The notes: generated from the sequence alone by a model not told the origin. Counted from the first letter of the stretch, positions 21,748 to 30,626 are shown. The stretch: 64,000 nt of DNA from Comamonas sp. B21-038 (GCF_022387135.1 NZ_CP092462.1:2852001-2916000); one strand, 5' to 3'. A program made the numbers and translations.

Positions 21748-22518
21748 ATGAGCAACATCGTCGTAAGCAACGCCCAGACCCTGGCGCAAGCGCTGAGCAT
21801 TCAAGGTGACCCGCAAGAGCTGGTAGCCACCCTCAAGGCAACAGCCTTTAAAGGCCAAGTATCTGACGCGCAGATGGCTGCCCTCTTGGTGGTAGCCAAC
21901 CAGTACGGCCTAAATCCCTGGACCAAGGAAATCTACGCCTTCCCGGACCGAAACAACGGCATCGTCCCAGTGGTCGGCGTGGACGGCTGGAGCCGGATCA
22001 TCAATAGCAACCCGCAGTTTGATGGGATGGACTTTGCGCAGGATGATGAATCCTGCACTTGCATCATCTACCGCAAGGACCGCTCCCACCCCATCAAGGT
22101 CACTGAGTGGCTGAGCGAGTGCAAGCGTTCCGGCCAAGGCCCGTGGCAATCACATCCGAAGCGCATGCTGCGCCACAAGGCGATGATCCAGTGCGCCCGC
22201 CTGGCCTTTGGCTACACAGGCATCTATGACCAGGACGAGGCTGAGCGCATCAATGAAGTGCCAGCGCCCACTACCCCGGCCCCGGAGGCCCCGCAGCATT
22301 TGCTGGACCAGGCAGAAGAAGCGGCGAATGCTGGAACTGAAGCCTACAAGGTCTACTGGCAATCCACAGCAACGCCCGATGAGCGCAAGCTTTTGGCCAA
22401 GCACCACGCGGCGTACAAGAAGATTGCTGAGTCAGTGGACCGTGAGCGCACGGTGACCGATGTGCAAGCCAAGGAGGTGACCGATGCTGACGATAACAGC
22501 GGCACAGAAAACGCCTGA
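21748..22518 (+). CDS. bet: Bet/RecT single-strand annealing protein
   Basis: A 256-residue phage recombinase of the lambda Bet (RecT) family. Residues about 40-190 carry the core: NQYGLNPWTKEIYAFPD, GIVPVVGVDGWSRI, then KRMLRHKAMIQCARLAFG. It anneals complementary single strands and works with the exonuclease encoded next. GAGGAGGC precedes the ATG. The 3' end overlaps exo by 35 bp, which fits coupled expression. The acidic tail ([12 protein letters not shown]) is variable in the family. Confidence 0.93.
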   Translation: MSNIVVSNAQTLAQALSIQGDPQELVATLKATAFKGQVSDAQMAALLVVANQYGLNPWTKEIYAFPDRNNGIVPVVGVDGWSRIINSNPQFDGMDFAQDDESCTCIIYRKDRSHPIKVTEWLSECKRSGQGPWQSHPKRMLRHKAMIQCARLAFGYTGIYDQDEAERINEVPAPTTPAPEAPQHLLDQAEEAANAGTEAYKVYWQSTATPDERKLLAKHHAAYKKIAESVDRERTVTDVQAKEVTDADDNSGTENA

Positions 22519-23104
22519 ATGGTACGAGGCCCGGCTTGGCAAAGCCACCGGCAGCCGATTTGCTGATGTCCTGGCCGGGGGCAAGGGCCTGACCAGAAAG
22601 TCCTACGCCACCCAGCTAGCACTAGAAATCATCTCAGGGAAGGCGACCGAGACGTACACCAGCCAGGACATGGAGATCGGCACTGAGCGCGAGCCCATCG
22701 CCCGCGCCGAGTACGAGGCCCTGACAGGCAACTTCGTGGAGGAAGTGGGCTTCTGCCTGCACGACACCCTCCCCGCCGGCGTCTCGCCTGATGGCTTGAT
22801 TGACGAGGACGGCGGTGTGGAGATCAAGTGCCCGAAAGCCAAGACCCACGCCGAGTACCTAGAGCTGACCCGCGAGCCCTCAGCCTACACAGCCCAGATT
22901 CAGGGGTGCATGTGGGTCACGGGTCGCCAATGGTGGGACTTTGTCAGCTACCACCCCGATTTCCCAGAGAACGCACGGTTGATTGTTCGACGCATCCCAA
23001 GGGATGAAGCGTTCATTGAGAAGCTTCAACGCGCCATTGAGGAATTTTCCCAAGAGGTGCATCGAACAGTCGACCTGATCCGCAACTACAAGAACGCGGC
23101 ATAA
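22484..23104 (+). CDS. exo: Lambda exonuclease-like (YqaJ family) recombinase
   Basis: A 206-residue nuclease. The PD-(D/E)xK core is visible: [19 protein letters not shown] at the start, [24 protein letters not shown] and [11 protein letters not shown] (catalytic D, E, K), then [10 protein letters not shown]. It digests the 5' strand of double-stranded ends to load Bet. Overlap with bet and the SSB gene 40 bp on completes a Red-type set. Confidence 0.93.
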   Translation: MLTITAAQKTPEWYEARLGKATGSRFADVLAGGKGLTRKSYATQLALEIISGKATETYTSQDMEIGTEREPIARAEYEALTGNFVEEVGFCLHDTLPAGVSPDGLIDEDGGVEIKCPKAKTHAEYLELTREPSAYTAQIQGCMWVTGRQWWDFVSYHPDFPENARLIVRRIPRDEAFIEKLQRAIEEFSQEVHRTVDLIRNYKNAA

Positions 23105-23144
23105 CCAACACCCTCCGGGAAGGCCGGAGGGACGAAAGGCAACT

Positions 23145-23684
23145 ATGGCATCCGTCAACAAAGTCATCATCGTCGGCAACCTTGGCCGCGACCCTGAAAT
23201 CCGCACCTTCCCCTCGGGCGACCAGGTAGCCAACGTCACCATCGCCACCACTGACCGCTGGCGAGACAAGAACAGCGGCGAGAACAAGGAAGCCACTGAG
23301 TGGCACCGCATCGTGTTCAACGGCCGTCTGGCTGAAATCGTCGGCCAGTACCTGCGCAAGGGCAGCCAGGTCTATGTGGAAGGCAGCCTGCGCACCCGCA
23401 AGTGGACCGACCAGGCCAGCGGCCAGGAGCGCTATGCCACTGAGATTCGCGCCGACAGCATGCAGATGCTGGGCCAGCGCGGCGAATCGGGGCAAACCGG
23501 CGACGAGGGCTATGGTCAATCAAACCATCAAGCCGCACCACCGCCGGCACCGCGACAGGCCCAGCGCCCCACCCAAGCTCCGCGGCAACAGTTCGAGCAC
23601 GACGGCAAGAACTCGCCACATGAAGGGACTCGCGCCCGGGCCCCTGGAGGTTTTGACGATCTCGATGACTCGATCCCATTCTAG
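23145..23684 (+). CDS. ssb: Single-stranded DNA-binding protein
   Basis: A 179-residue SSB. The OB fold spans about residues 1-108 ([51 protein letters not shown] in pieces); a glutamine/proline-rich linker follows and the acidic tail ends DDLDDSIPF, the usual interaction tip. It protects single strands during phage replication and recombination. Confidence 0.95.
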   Translation: MASVNKVIIVGNLGRDPEIRTFPSGDQVANVTIATTDRWRDKNSGENKEATEWHRIVFNGRLAEIVGQYLRKGSQVYVEGSLRTRKWTDQASGQERYATEIRADSMQMLGQRGESGQTGDEGYGQSNHQAAPPPAPRQAQRPTQAPRQQFEHDGKNSPHEGTRARAPGGFDDLDDSIPF

Positions 23685-23692
23685 GAGGGCCC

Positions 23693-24175
23693 ATGCTCTG
23701 CAAAACCTGCCTCACCGATAAGCCAGTTGATGGCTTCTACAAGGGACAGAAAAGCAAATGTAAAGAGTGCACAAAGGCCTATGTCCGGGCGCATCGCCTT
23801 GCCAACATTGAGCACTACCGCGCATTCGATAAGGCCCGTGCTTCCATGCCTCATCGAGTTGCTGCTAGGGAAGCCTATCGGACGACCGCTGCATATGCGG
23901 AGAGCCACAAGGCAGCAGCCAAGCGATGGGCAGAGAAACACCCAGAGCGCCGCCGGGCAAACACCATGCTAGATAACGCAGTGCGAGATGGCCGTGTCAT
24001 CCCTTGGCCTGTTTGCGCCGTGCCTGAATGCTGCGGAAAGCCAGAGGGCCACCACCCAGACTACAGCAGGCCACTAGATGTGGTCTGGCTATGCGACAAG
24101 CACCACAAAGCAGCCCACGCCATAGCGCGGGAAGCAGCCAACCAACCCAGGACCGCCCAAGAGGCGGTTTTTTAA
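23693..24175 (+). CDS. Zinc-binding phage protein, HNH-like end
   Basis: A 160-residue protein. An N-terminal zinc motif (CKTCLTDKPVDGFYKGQKSKCKEC in pieces) is followed by a basic helical part and a C-terminal CAVPECCGKPEGHHPDYSRPLDVVWLCDKHH (in pieces), a treble-clef pattern of HNH-like proteins, although the catalytic HNH order is not fully present. A terminator is formed by its last codons (24,152-24,173). Confidence 0.65.
   Translation: MLCKTCLTDKPVDGFYKGQKSKCKECTKAYVRAHRLANIEHYRAFDKARASMPHRVAAREAYRTTAAYAESHKAAAKRWAEKHPERRRANTMLDNAVRDGRVIPWPVCAVPECCGKPEGHHPDYSRPLDVVWLCDKHHKAAHAIAREAANQPRTAQEAVF
24152..24173 (+). terminator. Terminator at the end of the 23693 gene
   Basis: ACCGCC-CAAGA-GGCGGT with six T residues; the stop codon TAA follows the T run. 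Confidence 0.75.
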
Positions 24176-24179
24176 CGCC

Positions 24180-24521
24180 ATGAACAAAGCAAGCCCATTC
24201 CCCCAAGTTGTGCGCAAGAAGCACGCCACGATGAAGCACATCGACCCCGATCTGATCGAGATTTGCAACGACCCATACGTTGGCGTGCGCTCCAGCCCCA
24301 AGGGGAAGTACGATGAAAAGTTTTCCTCGCTCAGACCAGGCCAGTGCCTCAAATGCGAGCCGCACGAATCTGCGCCATTGGCTACTGCCCTGCGCAAATG
24401 GCTGCAGAACAACGGTAAGGATACTGAGCTGGAAGTACGGGCGATGACCCGCTTCTCCAAGGACGGCCGTGGCCGCGTCTGGCTGCTCGCCAAGGAGCAG
24501 AAGCTCAAACGGGCAGCCTGA
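24180..24521 (+). CDS. Early phage protein, unknown
   Basis: A 113-residue basic protein with an ALRKWLQNNGKDTELEVRAMTRFSKDGRGRVWLLAK section (in pieces), possibly a small nucleic-acid-binding fold. It starts 5 bp past the terminator and its stop overlaps the next start. No family recognised. Confidence 0.6.
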   Translation: MNKASPFPQVVRKKHATMKHIDPDLIEICNDPYVGVRSSPKGKYDEKFSSLRPGQCLKCEPHESAPLATALRKWLQNNGKDTELEVRAMTRFSKDGRGRVWLLAKEQKLKRAA

Positions 24522-24862
24522 TGCCTGCTGACGACACCCTAACCCAGGCGCCCAGCCCGAAGCATGGCAACGGGGGCGCGCCCTACCCATGCAGCCGGGC
24601 CAAGCAAGCGCCTGGTGCGGCCTGGGCTATCAATTACGGGTACTGCCGGCATTCCCTGGACCAGCTCGCTGGCAGGAATGACAAGCGGTGCCCAACGGAC
24701 TGCCAGCACAAGGCGCCCGGTCCGGTCGCTGAGAAATTCATTGAGGTCTACCGCGCTGAGGGAAACGCTGCAGCTGCGGCCTATAGCTGGAGGGCAAGAC
24801 AAAATGCCAATGCCACAAACGAAGCGAGCGCAGATTCTGGCGCACATCCAATCCCTGGGTGA
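24521..24862 (+). CDS. Cysteine/histidine phage protein, unknown
   Basis: A 113-residue protein with CRHSLDQLAG, CPTDCQHK and a C-terminal low-complexity part. Start overlaps the previous stop (TGATG). Its last 59 bp overlap the start of the next gene in another frame, more than the usual overlap, so the C-terminal end may be less constrained. Confidence 0.5.
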   Translation: MPADDTLTQAPSPKHGNGGAPYPCSRAKQAPGAAWAINYGYCRHSLDQLAGRNDKRCPTDCQHKAPGPVAEKFIEVYRAEGNAAAAAYSWRARQNANATNEASADSGAHPIPG

Positions 24863-25184
24863 GGATGAGTTTGACGGGCCAAGCCTAGCCAATTTGCTGG
24901 ACATCAAGCTGGTGACGGTCAACGAGTACCTAGGCGTCTTGCACCAAAGAAAGCAGGTGCACATCACCGGTTGGCTGCCTAGTGGCAGAACCACCCAGCT
25001 AAGCACGCGGGTCTATCGCATGGGGCCGGGGGAGGATACACCCCGGCCAAAGCAGAGCCCAGTGGATCGAAAGGCCTCCAACGCGGCGCATTACCAGAGG
25101 TGGCTGCAACGGCAGAAGGAAGAGCCGAAGAGCCAATACAACGGCTCTCCGACATCGGTCTTCGACTTAGCGCGTCACCTCTAG
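24804..25184 (+). CDS. Winged-helix-like phage protein
   Basis: A 126-residue protein: TKRAQILAHIQSLGEDEFDGPSLANLLDIKLVTVNEYLGVLHQRKQVHIT (in pieces) is a winged-helix fold, followed by a polar tail. I start it at the ATG at 24,804 after GGAGGGCAAG. It ends 4 bp into the convergent gene at 25,181. Probably a local regulator. Confidence 0.6.
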   Translation: MPMPQTKRAQILAHIQSLGEDEFDGPSLANLLDIKLVTVNEYLGVLHQRKQVHITGWLPSGRTTQLSTRVYRMGPGEDTPRPKQSPVDRKASNAAHYQRWLQRQKEEPKSQYNGSPTSVFDLARHL

Positions 25185-25432
25185 CCCAGCGGCACCCGAG
25201 TCCCATCCTTAGCGACCAGCGCGTTTGTATCGCCTGGCACCAGTTTCACCCCCAACAGCGTCTGCACCGCCTCAGTCGATGGCGGGCTACCCAGCCCTTT
25301 GCGCACGATCTTGCGCGTCTCTATGAAGTCTTTCAGGGACGTGGCATCAAGCTCGATGCACTGAGGGTAGGCGTTGTCATGTTGGGACCAGTGCGCGCGG
25401 ATGGCACTGACCATGGTGTCGTAAAGCGTCAT
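25181..25432 (-). CDS. Small phage protein on the opposite strand
   Basis: An 83-residue protein (MTLYDTMVSAIRAHWSQHDN..., ending GVKLVPGDTNALVAKDGTRVPLG in part). The shape, a short helical start and a strand end with GV.LVPGD.NALV..DG, recalls small proteins seen in many phages. It is the only minus-strand gene in this part of the left operon. Confidence 0.55.
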   Translation of the reverse strand: MTLYDTMVSAIRAHWSQHDNAYPQCIELDATSLKDFIETRKIVRKGLGSPPSTEAVQTLLGVKLVPGDTNALVAKDGTRVPLG

Positions 25433-25510
25433 AGGGCCAAGTCTACCGCCCCCAGTGGGCCCCTATTCACAGCCCGCCTTGAGCGGGCATTTCCATTTCT
25501 GGAGCCCAAC

Positions 25511-26338
25511 ATGGCTGAAAACAACTCTTCCGCTCCCCTCAAGACTGCCGAGGGGATGGCGCTTGGCGATCTGTCCCAGCGCGTCATCTTGGATGCTATT
25601 CGTAGCGCATACGACACTGGCTATAACGACTCTCGCCTTGCTAAGAGCGTTCCCGGAGACAGCGCTCCCGGATATGAAGGCCGCAACATTGAAGCCGATC
25701 ACGGCGGCGCTTTAATCGCTCGCTTAAATCAGCTGCTTGCAGCACCCCAGGCCCAGCCCGCTTTCCAGCAGCGCGTGCAGCCCTGGATGATGGAATGCTT
25801 CGGCGCCGAGATTGCGGCCGACCGCATCGAGCGCAATCACCGCTTTCTAGAAGAGGCGCTGGAACTGGTGCAAGCCACCGGCTGCACGCAGAGCGAAGCG
25901 CATCAGCTGGTGGACTATGTGTTTGGCCGCCCAGTGGGTGAGCCAGCGCAGGAGGTGGGCGGAGTGATGGTCACTTTGGCCGCGCTGTGCCTGGCCAATG
26001 GCCTGGACATGCACCAGGCGGGCGAAACGGAGCTGGCCCGCGTGTGGACAAAGGTGGAAGCCATCCGTGCGAAGCAGGCAGCAAAGCCTAAGCACTCCCC
26101 GTTGCCCCAGGCCCAGGCCCAGCCCGCTGATGCGCTGGATGCGTCGAGATTCGCATGGCTTGCCAAAAGCAGTTGGTATGTTGGCCCATCAAGCTTTTAT
26201 GCGGACGAAGCTGGCGGTCTGCAGGACTACGACGATATGAACCTATCGCCTAAAGAGTTGCGTGCATCTATCGACGCCGCCATGGCTGCAGCCCAGGAAG
26301 GCGGCAATGCCGCAGCCGGAAAGGATGGTGCAGCATGA
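25511..26338 (+). CDS. MazG-like phage protein
   Basis: A 275-residue protein. Residues about 105-185 (ERNHRFLEEALELVQATGC, VFGRPVGEPAQEVGGVMVTLAALCLANG in pieces) look like the helical MazG/NTP-pyrophosphohydrolase fold with EE..EL and the later E/D pattern. The C-terminal part is unassigned. Start chosen at the ATG after TGGAGCCC; the frame is open for 410 bp upstream but has no site there. MazG-type phage enzymes adjust nucleotide or alarmone pools; the role here is inferred. Confidence 0.6.
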   Translation: MAENNSSAPLKTAEGMALGDLSQRVILDAIRSAYDTGYNDSRLAKSVPGDSAPGYEGRNIEADHGGALIARLNQLLAAPQAQPAFQQRVQPWMMECFGAEIAADRIERNHRFLEEALELVQATGCTQSEAHQLVDYVFGRPVGEPAQEVGGVMVTLAALCLANGLDMHQAGETELARVWTKVEAIRAKQAAKPKHSPLPQAQAQPADALDASRFAWLAKSSWYVGPSSFYADEAGGLQDYDDMNLSPKELRASIDAAMAAAQEGGNAAAGKDGAA

Positions 26339-26670
26339 GCACCCAGACCAAAGAGCAAGCAATCCTTGACTTCGACCCTTTCGAGGGTGATTTCGGGGAG
26401 CCCGGTGATTCCATCCTAGCCAACAAGATGGTGACCGCCCGGAAGCCTGGGCCGTGCTCTCACTGTGAGCAGGAGATACAGAAGGGCGAGCGCGTGCGCA
26501 GCATGGCTGCCAAGTTCGGGGACTTCATGCGCTACCGCTGGTGCGCGGCCTGCTGCGATGCCATGGTTGCAGCCGACGACGATTCTGACGATTCGGCGGA
26601 TCCGTGGGAGGCATGGGAAGCGCGTGCCGCCCTCCGCAACGACCAACGCGCCCAACAGAGGGAGGGCTAG
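26335..26670 (+). CDS. Zinc-finger phage protein, unknown
   Basis: A 111-residue protein with CSHCEQEIQKGERVR near residue 42 and CAACCDAM near residue 70, a likely zinc site, and an acidic tail. ATGA overlap with the gene before it. Unknown role. Confidence 0.55.
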   Translation: MSTQTKEQAILDFDPFEGDFGEPGDSILANKMVTARKPGPCSHCEQEIQKGERVRSMAAKFGDFMRYRWCAACCDAMVAADDDSDDSADPWEAWEARAALRNDQRAQQREG

Positions 26671-26672
26671 TG

Positions 26673-26882
26673 ATGGCAGGTCAATACCTTGAAATTGGCG
26701 ATGCCGTGAAGGACAGCCCGCAAGGCGCCGGCACAGTGACCGACATCACCGACGCCGGATTCCCGCGCGTCAACCATGAGGCCGTGGCCTGGCTGGAGCG
26801 AGACGACGGAGCGATCTTCGACCCGCGCGGCGTGCGAGAGAAGCACCTTGCCCAGCGCGCCCAGCAGAGGGAGAGCCAGTGA
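26673..26882 (+). CDS. Small phage protein, unknown
   Basis: A 69-residue protein (MAGQYLEIGDAVKDSPQGAGTVTDITD in pieces), strand-rich with a GDAV..GTVTDI pattern like small SH3-type barrels. GGAGGG before the ATG. Unknown role. Confidence 0.5.
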   Translation: MAGQYLEIGDAVKDSPQGAGTVTDITDAGFPRVNHEAVAWLERDDGAIFDPRGVREKHLAQRAQQRESQ

Positions 26883-27118
26883 TGCGAGCCCTAATCCTCA
26901 TCGCTATCGCAGGCGCGGCATACAGCCAGCCAATCACCATGCAGAAGTTTTACCACTTCACTGGCCGCGTCGTACCTGGCGCAGTCGCTGCGAGGTGCGA
27001 ACAGGCTGGGGGCTGCTATGTGCTCACACACAAGGAACTGATGGACGGCCTTCAATCTGCGCATCGCGCGGGGCAAAGATCGGCCCAGGCCCAACCACAG
27101 AAGGACAGCAACCAATGA
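26882..27118 (+). CDS. Small secreted-type phage protein
   Basis: A 78-residue protein with a short hydrophobic N terminus (MRALILIAIAGAAYSQP) that looks like a signal peptide, then a mixed part with two cysteines (RCEQAGGCYVLTHKEL). Start overlaps the previous stop. Export is inferred. Confidence 0.5.
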   Translation: MRALILIAIAGAAYSQPITMQKFYHFTGRVVPGAVAARCEQAGGCYVLTHKELMDGLQSAHRAGQRSAQAQPQKDSNQ

Positions 27119-27621
27119 CAGCTGCAGTTTTAGACCCATGCTGCGGTGGCCGCATGATGTGGTTCGATAAAGCGGACCAGCGCTGCCTTTTTGGCGATCA
27201 GCGCAGCGAAACCATCGTCGTCACTGATCGCAGCCACCGAGAAGACGGCACAAGAACTCTGGTGATCGAGCCGGACATGCTCATGGACTTCCGCGCCCTA
27301 CCGTTTCCGGAGGCCTCGTTCTGGCATGTGGCTTTCGATCCTCCTCATTTGCAGAGGGCTGGCCCTCGGAGCTGGCTGGCAGCCAAGTACGGCAAGCTGG
27401 GCGCCGATTGGCGCGACGACATGCGCCTTGGATTCACTGAATGCTTTCGCGTCCTCAAGCCCAACGGCACGCTGATTTTCAAGTGGAACGAAACGCACAT
27501 CAAGGTCAAAGAGGTGTTGGCCTGCACCCCGCACAAGCCCCTTTACGGCCAAGTGTCCGGGCGAACCGGAATGACGCACTGGTTGGCATTCATCAAGCCC
27601 GCCCCCAAGGAAGCACCATGA
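27115..27621 (+). CDS. Phage class I methyltransferase-like protein
   Basis: A 168-residue protein beginning MTAAVLDPCCGGRMMWFDK, which is the SAM-binding motif I (DPCCGG), with VAFDPPH near residue 80 (DPPY-type motif IV), and FRVLKPNGTLIFKWNE as a motif typical of the fold. I think it modifies DNA or a small molecule. No target-recognition domain is visible, so it is probably not part of a restriction system. Coupled by ATGA to its neighbours. Confidence 0.7.
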   Translation: MTAAVLDPCCGGRMMWFDKADQRCLFGDQRSETIVVTDRSHREDGTRTLVIEPDMLMDFRALPFPEASFWHVAFDPPHLQRAGPRSWLAAKYGKLGADWRDDMRLGFTECFRVLKPNGTLIFKWNETHIKVKEVLACTPHKPLYGQVSGRTGMTHWLAFIKPAPKEAP

Positions 27622-27818
27622 CCCAAGTAAACGACATTGTTCAAGTCAATCCCGACCGCGAGACATTCGGCGCCTGCATGGTTGTAGTCACCGAGGTTAA
27701 GTCTTGGGGCATCCAGGGATACGTCCAATCGGCCGGCGTTGATGGCCAGCAATACATTCGCCTCAAATCTGGCGACTTCGAGCCAACTGGAGGAAAAGCA
27801 GTATGGGTAGCACCATGA
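27618..27818 (+). CDS. Small phage protein, unknown
   Basis: A 66-residue, strand-rich protein (IVQVNPDRETFGACMVVVTEVK in pieces). AAGGAAG before the ATG, which overlaps the previous stop. Unknown. Confidence 0.5.
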   Translation: MTQVNDIVQVNPDRETFGACMVVVTEVKSWGIQGYVQSAGVDGQQYIRLKSGDFEPTGGKAVWVAP

Positions 27819-28570
27819 CCGACAAGACAGAAGCACAGCCCGAAGCGCTGCGGCTGGCCGCCGAGTTCGAGGATTGCATTCGAATAGACGCTATACCGTC
27901 AATCAACGACGTGAAGAAATCAGCCGCCGAACTGCGCCGCCAGCACGCCGAGATACAGCAGCTCAAGGCCCAGCTATCAGCGCGGCAGGCTGCGCCGGAT
28001 GAACGTCTGCGTACGGCGCTGGAGCGAATTATTGGGTGGAACCGCGACCATGCCAACGAGCTATGCGGCGATCCTGACAGGGCGGAAGGATGGGCTTGTG
28101 TTCGTGAAGCACGCGCCGCCCTCTCAGCCGCCCTCTCCACACCTGAGCGGGAGCCGCTGACGGATGAGCAGATCGAAGCTGCCTACAAAAATCTGCAAGT
28201 GCGGCGCAATAAGGACCAGGACGAAGCCTTTCAGGCAGGCATCGGCAAGAGCTGCATGCACTGCAGTGAGGGCCACTATCAAGCCGACTGGAATGGCTAT
28301 TCCACCTTCCACCGCTGCAACAAATGCCGCCATGTGCCGTTTGACCTGTCCGGGCTGGTCAAGAAGTCAGCCACATCCTGCTGGTGTGAAACCTGCCGGC
28401 CCAACACGCTATCCGACATGCGGATGGTTCTTTGCCCCGATTGCGGCAACAAGCGATGCCCCAAAGCCACCCACCACGACAACGCCTGCACCAACAGCAA
28501 CGCGCCAGGGCAGCCTGGTTCGAGCTGGGAGCATGTGAAACCTCATGGAGCCACCAATGACAACCCCTGA
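27815..28570 (+). CDS. Cysteine-rich phage protein with zinc motifs
   Basis: A 251-residue protein. The first 100 residues hold a coiled coil (AAELRRQHAEIQQLKAQL); the second half has CMHCSEGHYQ, CNKCRHVPF, CWCETCR and CPDCGNKRCPKATHHDNAC in pieces, several zinc-ribbon-like pairs. Starts at the ATGA overlap. Perhaps binds DNA; no specific family recognised. Confidence 0.55.
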   Translation: MTDKTEAQPEALRLAAEFEDCIRIDAIPSINDVKKSAAELRRQHAEIQQLKAQLSARQAAPDERLRTALERIIGWNRDHANELCGDPDRAEGWACVREARAALSAALSTPEREPLTDEQIEAAYKNLQVRRNKDQDEAFQAGIGKSCMHCSEGHYQADWNGYSTFHRCNKCRHVPFDLSGLVKKSATSCWCETCRPNTLSDMRMVLCPDCGNKRCPKATHHDNACTNSNAPGQPGSSWEHVKPHGATNDNP

Positions 28571-28880
28571 CCCAAGCCGTGAGGCTTTCTACGCATGGTT
28601 GCGAACCCACGAGGACGAGGTGGGTGCTCTTGATGACACCAGCGCTCTGGCGGGATGGCTAGCTGGCACCCGAGATCTGCGAGAAGAACTGCAACGCGCC
28701 CACGAGGCTCGGCGTCAAGCCCAGACGGAAGTGGCCGCCCTCCAGGAGAAGTGCAACCGCATCGGCCTGGACATCGACCGGGCGCTGCGCGGCGAAGTCA
28801 ACGAGCAGTCGCCCATCGCTGGCCGGCTCAAGCTAATCGCCCAAAAGGCAGGGCAATGGAAACCCTGGCCAATGGGGTGA
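28557..28880 (+). CDS. Coiled-coil early protein
   Basis: A 107-residue helical protein (REELQRAHEARRQAQTEVAALQEKCNRI in pieces). ATG at 28,557 after GGAGCCACC. It ends the early operon before a terminator. Unknown role. Confidence 0.55.
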   Translation: MTTPDPSREAFYAWLRTHEDEVGALDDTSALAGWLAGTRDLREELQRAHEARRQAQTEVAALQEKCNRIGLDIDRALRGEVNEQSPIAGRLKLIAQKAGQWKPWPMG

Positions 28881-28917
28881 CAAACGAGCACCCCTCCCCG
28901 AACAAGACGAACCCGAG

Positions 28918-28944
28918 CCCCGCCAATGAGCGGGGTTCTTTTTT
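28918..28944 (+). terminator. Terminator of the left-early operon
   Basis: CCCCGC-CAATGA-GCGGGG followed by TTCTTTTTT, between the coiled-coil gene and the AlpA-like gene. Confidence 0.8.
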
Positions 28945-28957
28945 GGAGAACTGATAA

Positions 28958-29230
28958 ATGATCGCAACAGCACCCGCCCTGCTGCGTCGTCAAGATGCAG
29001 CGGAGTTCCTCGCCATCGGCAAGGACACCTTTGATGACCTGCTCAAACAGGACAAGACTTTCCCCAAGGCCCGGGAAATTTCAGCCCGTCGCGTCGGCTG
29101 GCTTGTCTCCGAACTGGCCAGCTGGGCAGCAGCGCGCCCCCAAGCGGACATGCTGCCGCCACCCAACACTGCCCACAAAAATCGCGCTAGGGGGCCGCGC
29201 TCGCAGCCAGAGCCTCATAGTGAGCACTGA
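28958..29230 (+). CDS. AlpA/excisionase-like protein
   Basis: A 90-residue protein. Residues about 8-60 (LLRRQDAAEFLAIGKDTFDDLLKQDKTFPKAREISARRVGWLVSELASW in pieces) fit the AlpA/MerR-type winged helix of excisionases and integrase regulators. TTGGAGAACTGATAA precedes the ATG. The gene converges on the integrase and overlaps its 3' end by 44 bp, an arrangement that lets one transcript oppose the other. I infer an excision or integrase-control role. Confidence 0.65.
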   Translation: MIATAPALLRRQDAAEFLAIGKDTFDDLLKQDKTFPKAREISARRVGWLVSELASWAAARPQADMLPPPNTAHKNRARGPRSQPEPHSEH

Positions 29231-30470
29231 TGACGGCAAGCCACTCCCGGCGCTCCTTGTCGTAGGAGTGCCGGTCATACACCCCGACGATGCCCGAAGG
29301 CATGTGGCCGATTACCGCCTCGGCCACATCCCGCGGGCAACCCAGTTTCGAAAGCTGTGTCCGCGTTGTCCGGCGCAGATCATGAGGCGCCCATTCAGTC
29401 ACAGGAAGTTTTGCCCTGTGCAACTCACTGGGATGATTGGCATAGGGCTGCTTAGTCCAAACTTGGGTTGCAATCGACTTTTGAGGCATGGGCAAATGGC
29501 GCTCCGCTTTACGAACTCTTGGGAAAAGCCATCCGTCGCCCTTCTCATCCTTGCGGCGCAGCACAATCTCTAGCGCCCGACCTATCAGAGGCACGCGATG
29601 ATCGTATGCGGCATCGTGCCCCTCGATCTTGATCATCTCAACTGGCACAGTCACCCACCACCCATCTGCCTCCTCGACCACCCATTCCCCACGCAACGCG
29701 CAGATCTCGGAGCCGCGCATGGCCGTCCATAAATAGAGCTGCAGCACGTCAGCCACTTGCCGCGAGAAGTTGGGCAACCAGCGGAGTAATTTGCCTACTT
29801 CTTCGTCGCTCAGAACACGCTTGGCCGTGACTTGCTTGCCCTGCCGCACCTTTCCCTTGCTGCGCAGCCGACCTTTGAAGATTTGACGCCAGTGATTAGG
29901 CGTCTCTTCCGGCACCCGCCCAGACTCGATAGCGAGATCCCAGGCCGCCCCCAGCTCCTGTTTCAGCATGCGTGCCTGCACTGGGGTCTCTTCCAGCACG
30001 CTGATCAAGTCATAGGCATCTGCTCGCTTCACATCGGACACACGCATAGCCCCAAATTTTGGTGTTACGTGGTTCCTGAACAGCCGCTTCATTTCCTCTT
30101 GGCCCTTAGGCTTGCGGCGCTTTTCCACATGCTCTGTGATGTACATCTGCACAATGTCGGCCACGGTATCGCCTCGCCCGGGAGCCTGCGGCCGCGCCGC
30201 CTTCGCCTTGACCTTGACGGGCGAAACAACGGCTTGTCCATCTCCACGCTGATCCCGTAATACCTCCCAGGCCGCTACAGCTGCTGCATACGACATGGCT
30301 GGCCACTGGCCCACTGCGACCTGCTTCATCAAGCCGGTCTGCGGGGACTTGAATCTGTAGATCCAAGATCGGCGCGTTTTACCCGCAGTCAAGCGCAATC
30401 CCGGCGCATCGGTTACGGTAATATGCTCACCCGGTTTCAGCAGCTTCGCTGCGCGTGCATCAAATGTCAT
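29187..30470 (-). CDS. int: Tyrosine-family prophage integrase
   Basis: A 427-residue site-specific recombinase. N-terminal DUF4102-like domain (about residues 1-95), SAM-like core-binding domain (about 100-200), catalytic domain (about 215-415). Catalytic residues visible: Arg in AMRGSE (about 252), His and Arg in APHDLRR (about 363, 366), His in IGHM (about 389) and nucleophile Tyr in VYDRHSY (about 398). It inserts and excises the prophage at att. It is transcribed away from mutS and ends at the prophage side. Length is normal. Confidence 0.93.
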   Translation of the reverse strand: MTFDARAAKLLKPGEHITVTDAPGLRLTAGKTRRSWIYRFKSPQTGLMKQVAVGQWPAMSYAAAVAAWEVLRDQRGDGQAVVSPVKVKAKAARPQAPGRGDTVADIVQMYITEHVEKRRKPKGQEEMKRLFRNHVTPKFGAMRVSDVKRADAYDLISVLEETPVQARMLKQELGAAWDLAIESGRVPEETPNHWRQIFKGRLRSKGKVRQGKQVTAKRVLSDEEVGKLLRWLPNFSRQVADVLQLYLWTAMRGSEICALRGEWVVEEADGWWVTVPVEMIKIEGHDAAYDHRVPLIGRALEIVLRRKDEKGDGWLFPRVRKAERHLPMPQKSIATQVWTKQPYANHPSELHRAKLPVTEWAPHDLRRTTRTQLSKLGCPRDVAEAVIGHMPSGIVGVYDRHSYDKERREWLAVISAHYEALAASAAP

Positions 30471-30496
30471 GGCGTACCATTGGCTATTGGCAGCCA

Positions 30497-30566
30497 GGCG
30501 TAGGAATTTTCAAGCTCCAGCAGCCGTGGCGTAGGAAGGTTTTAGGAAGTGCATTTTTCCTACGCC
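30497..30566. repeat. GGCGTAGGAA repeats in the integrase upstream region
   Basis: GGCGTAGGAA occurs at 30,497-30,506 and 30,528-30,537 and, inverted as TTCCTACGCC, at 30,557-30,566. The first two are both preceded by CAGCC. Repeats of this kind beside an integrase are typical of recombinase binding sites at an attachment site. I could not find the matching core repeat at the other end of the prophage. Confidence 0.6.
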
Positions 30567-30626
30567 ATTCTACCCAGTGCAGACCCTCGCAGACCAGATG
30601 CAAACCCTTTCAATGAAGACGGCAAA

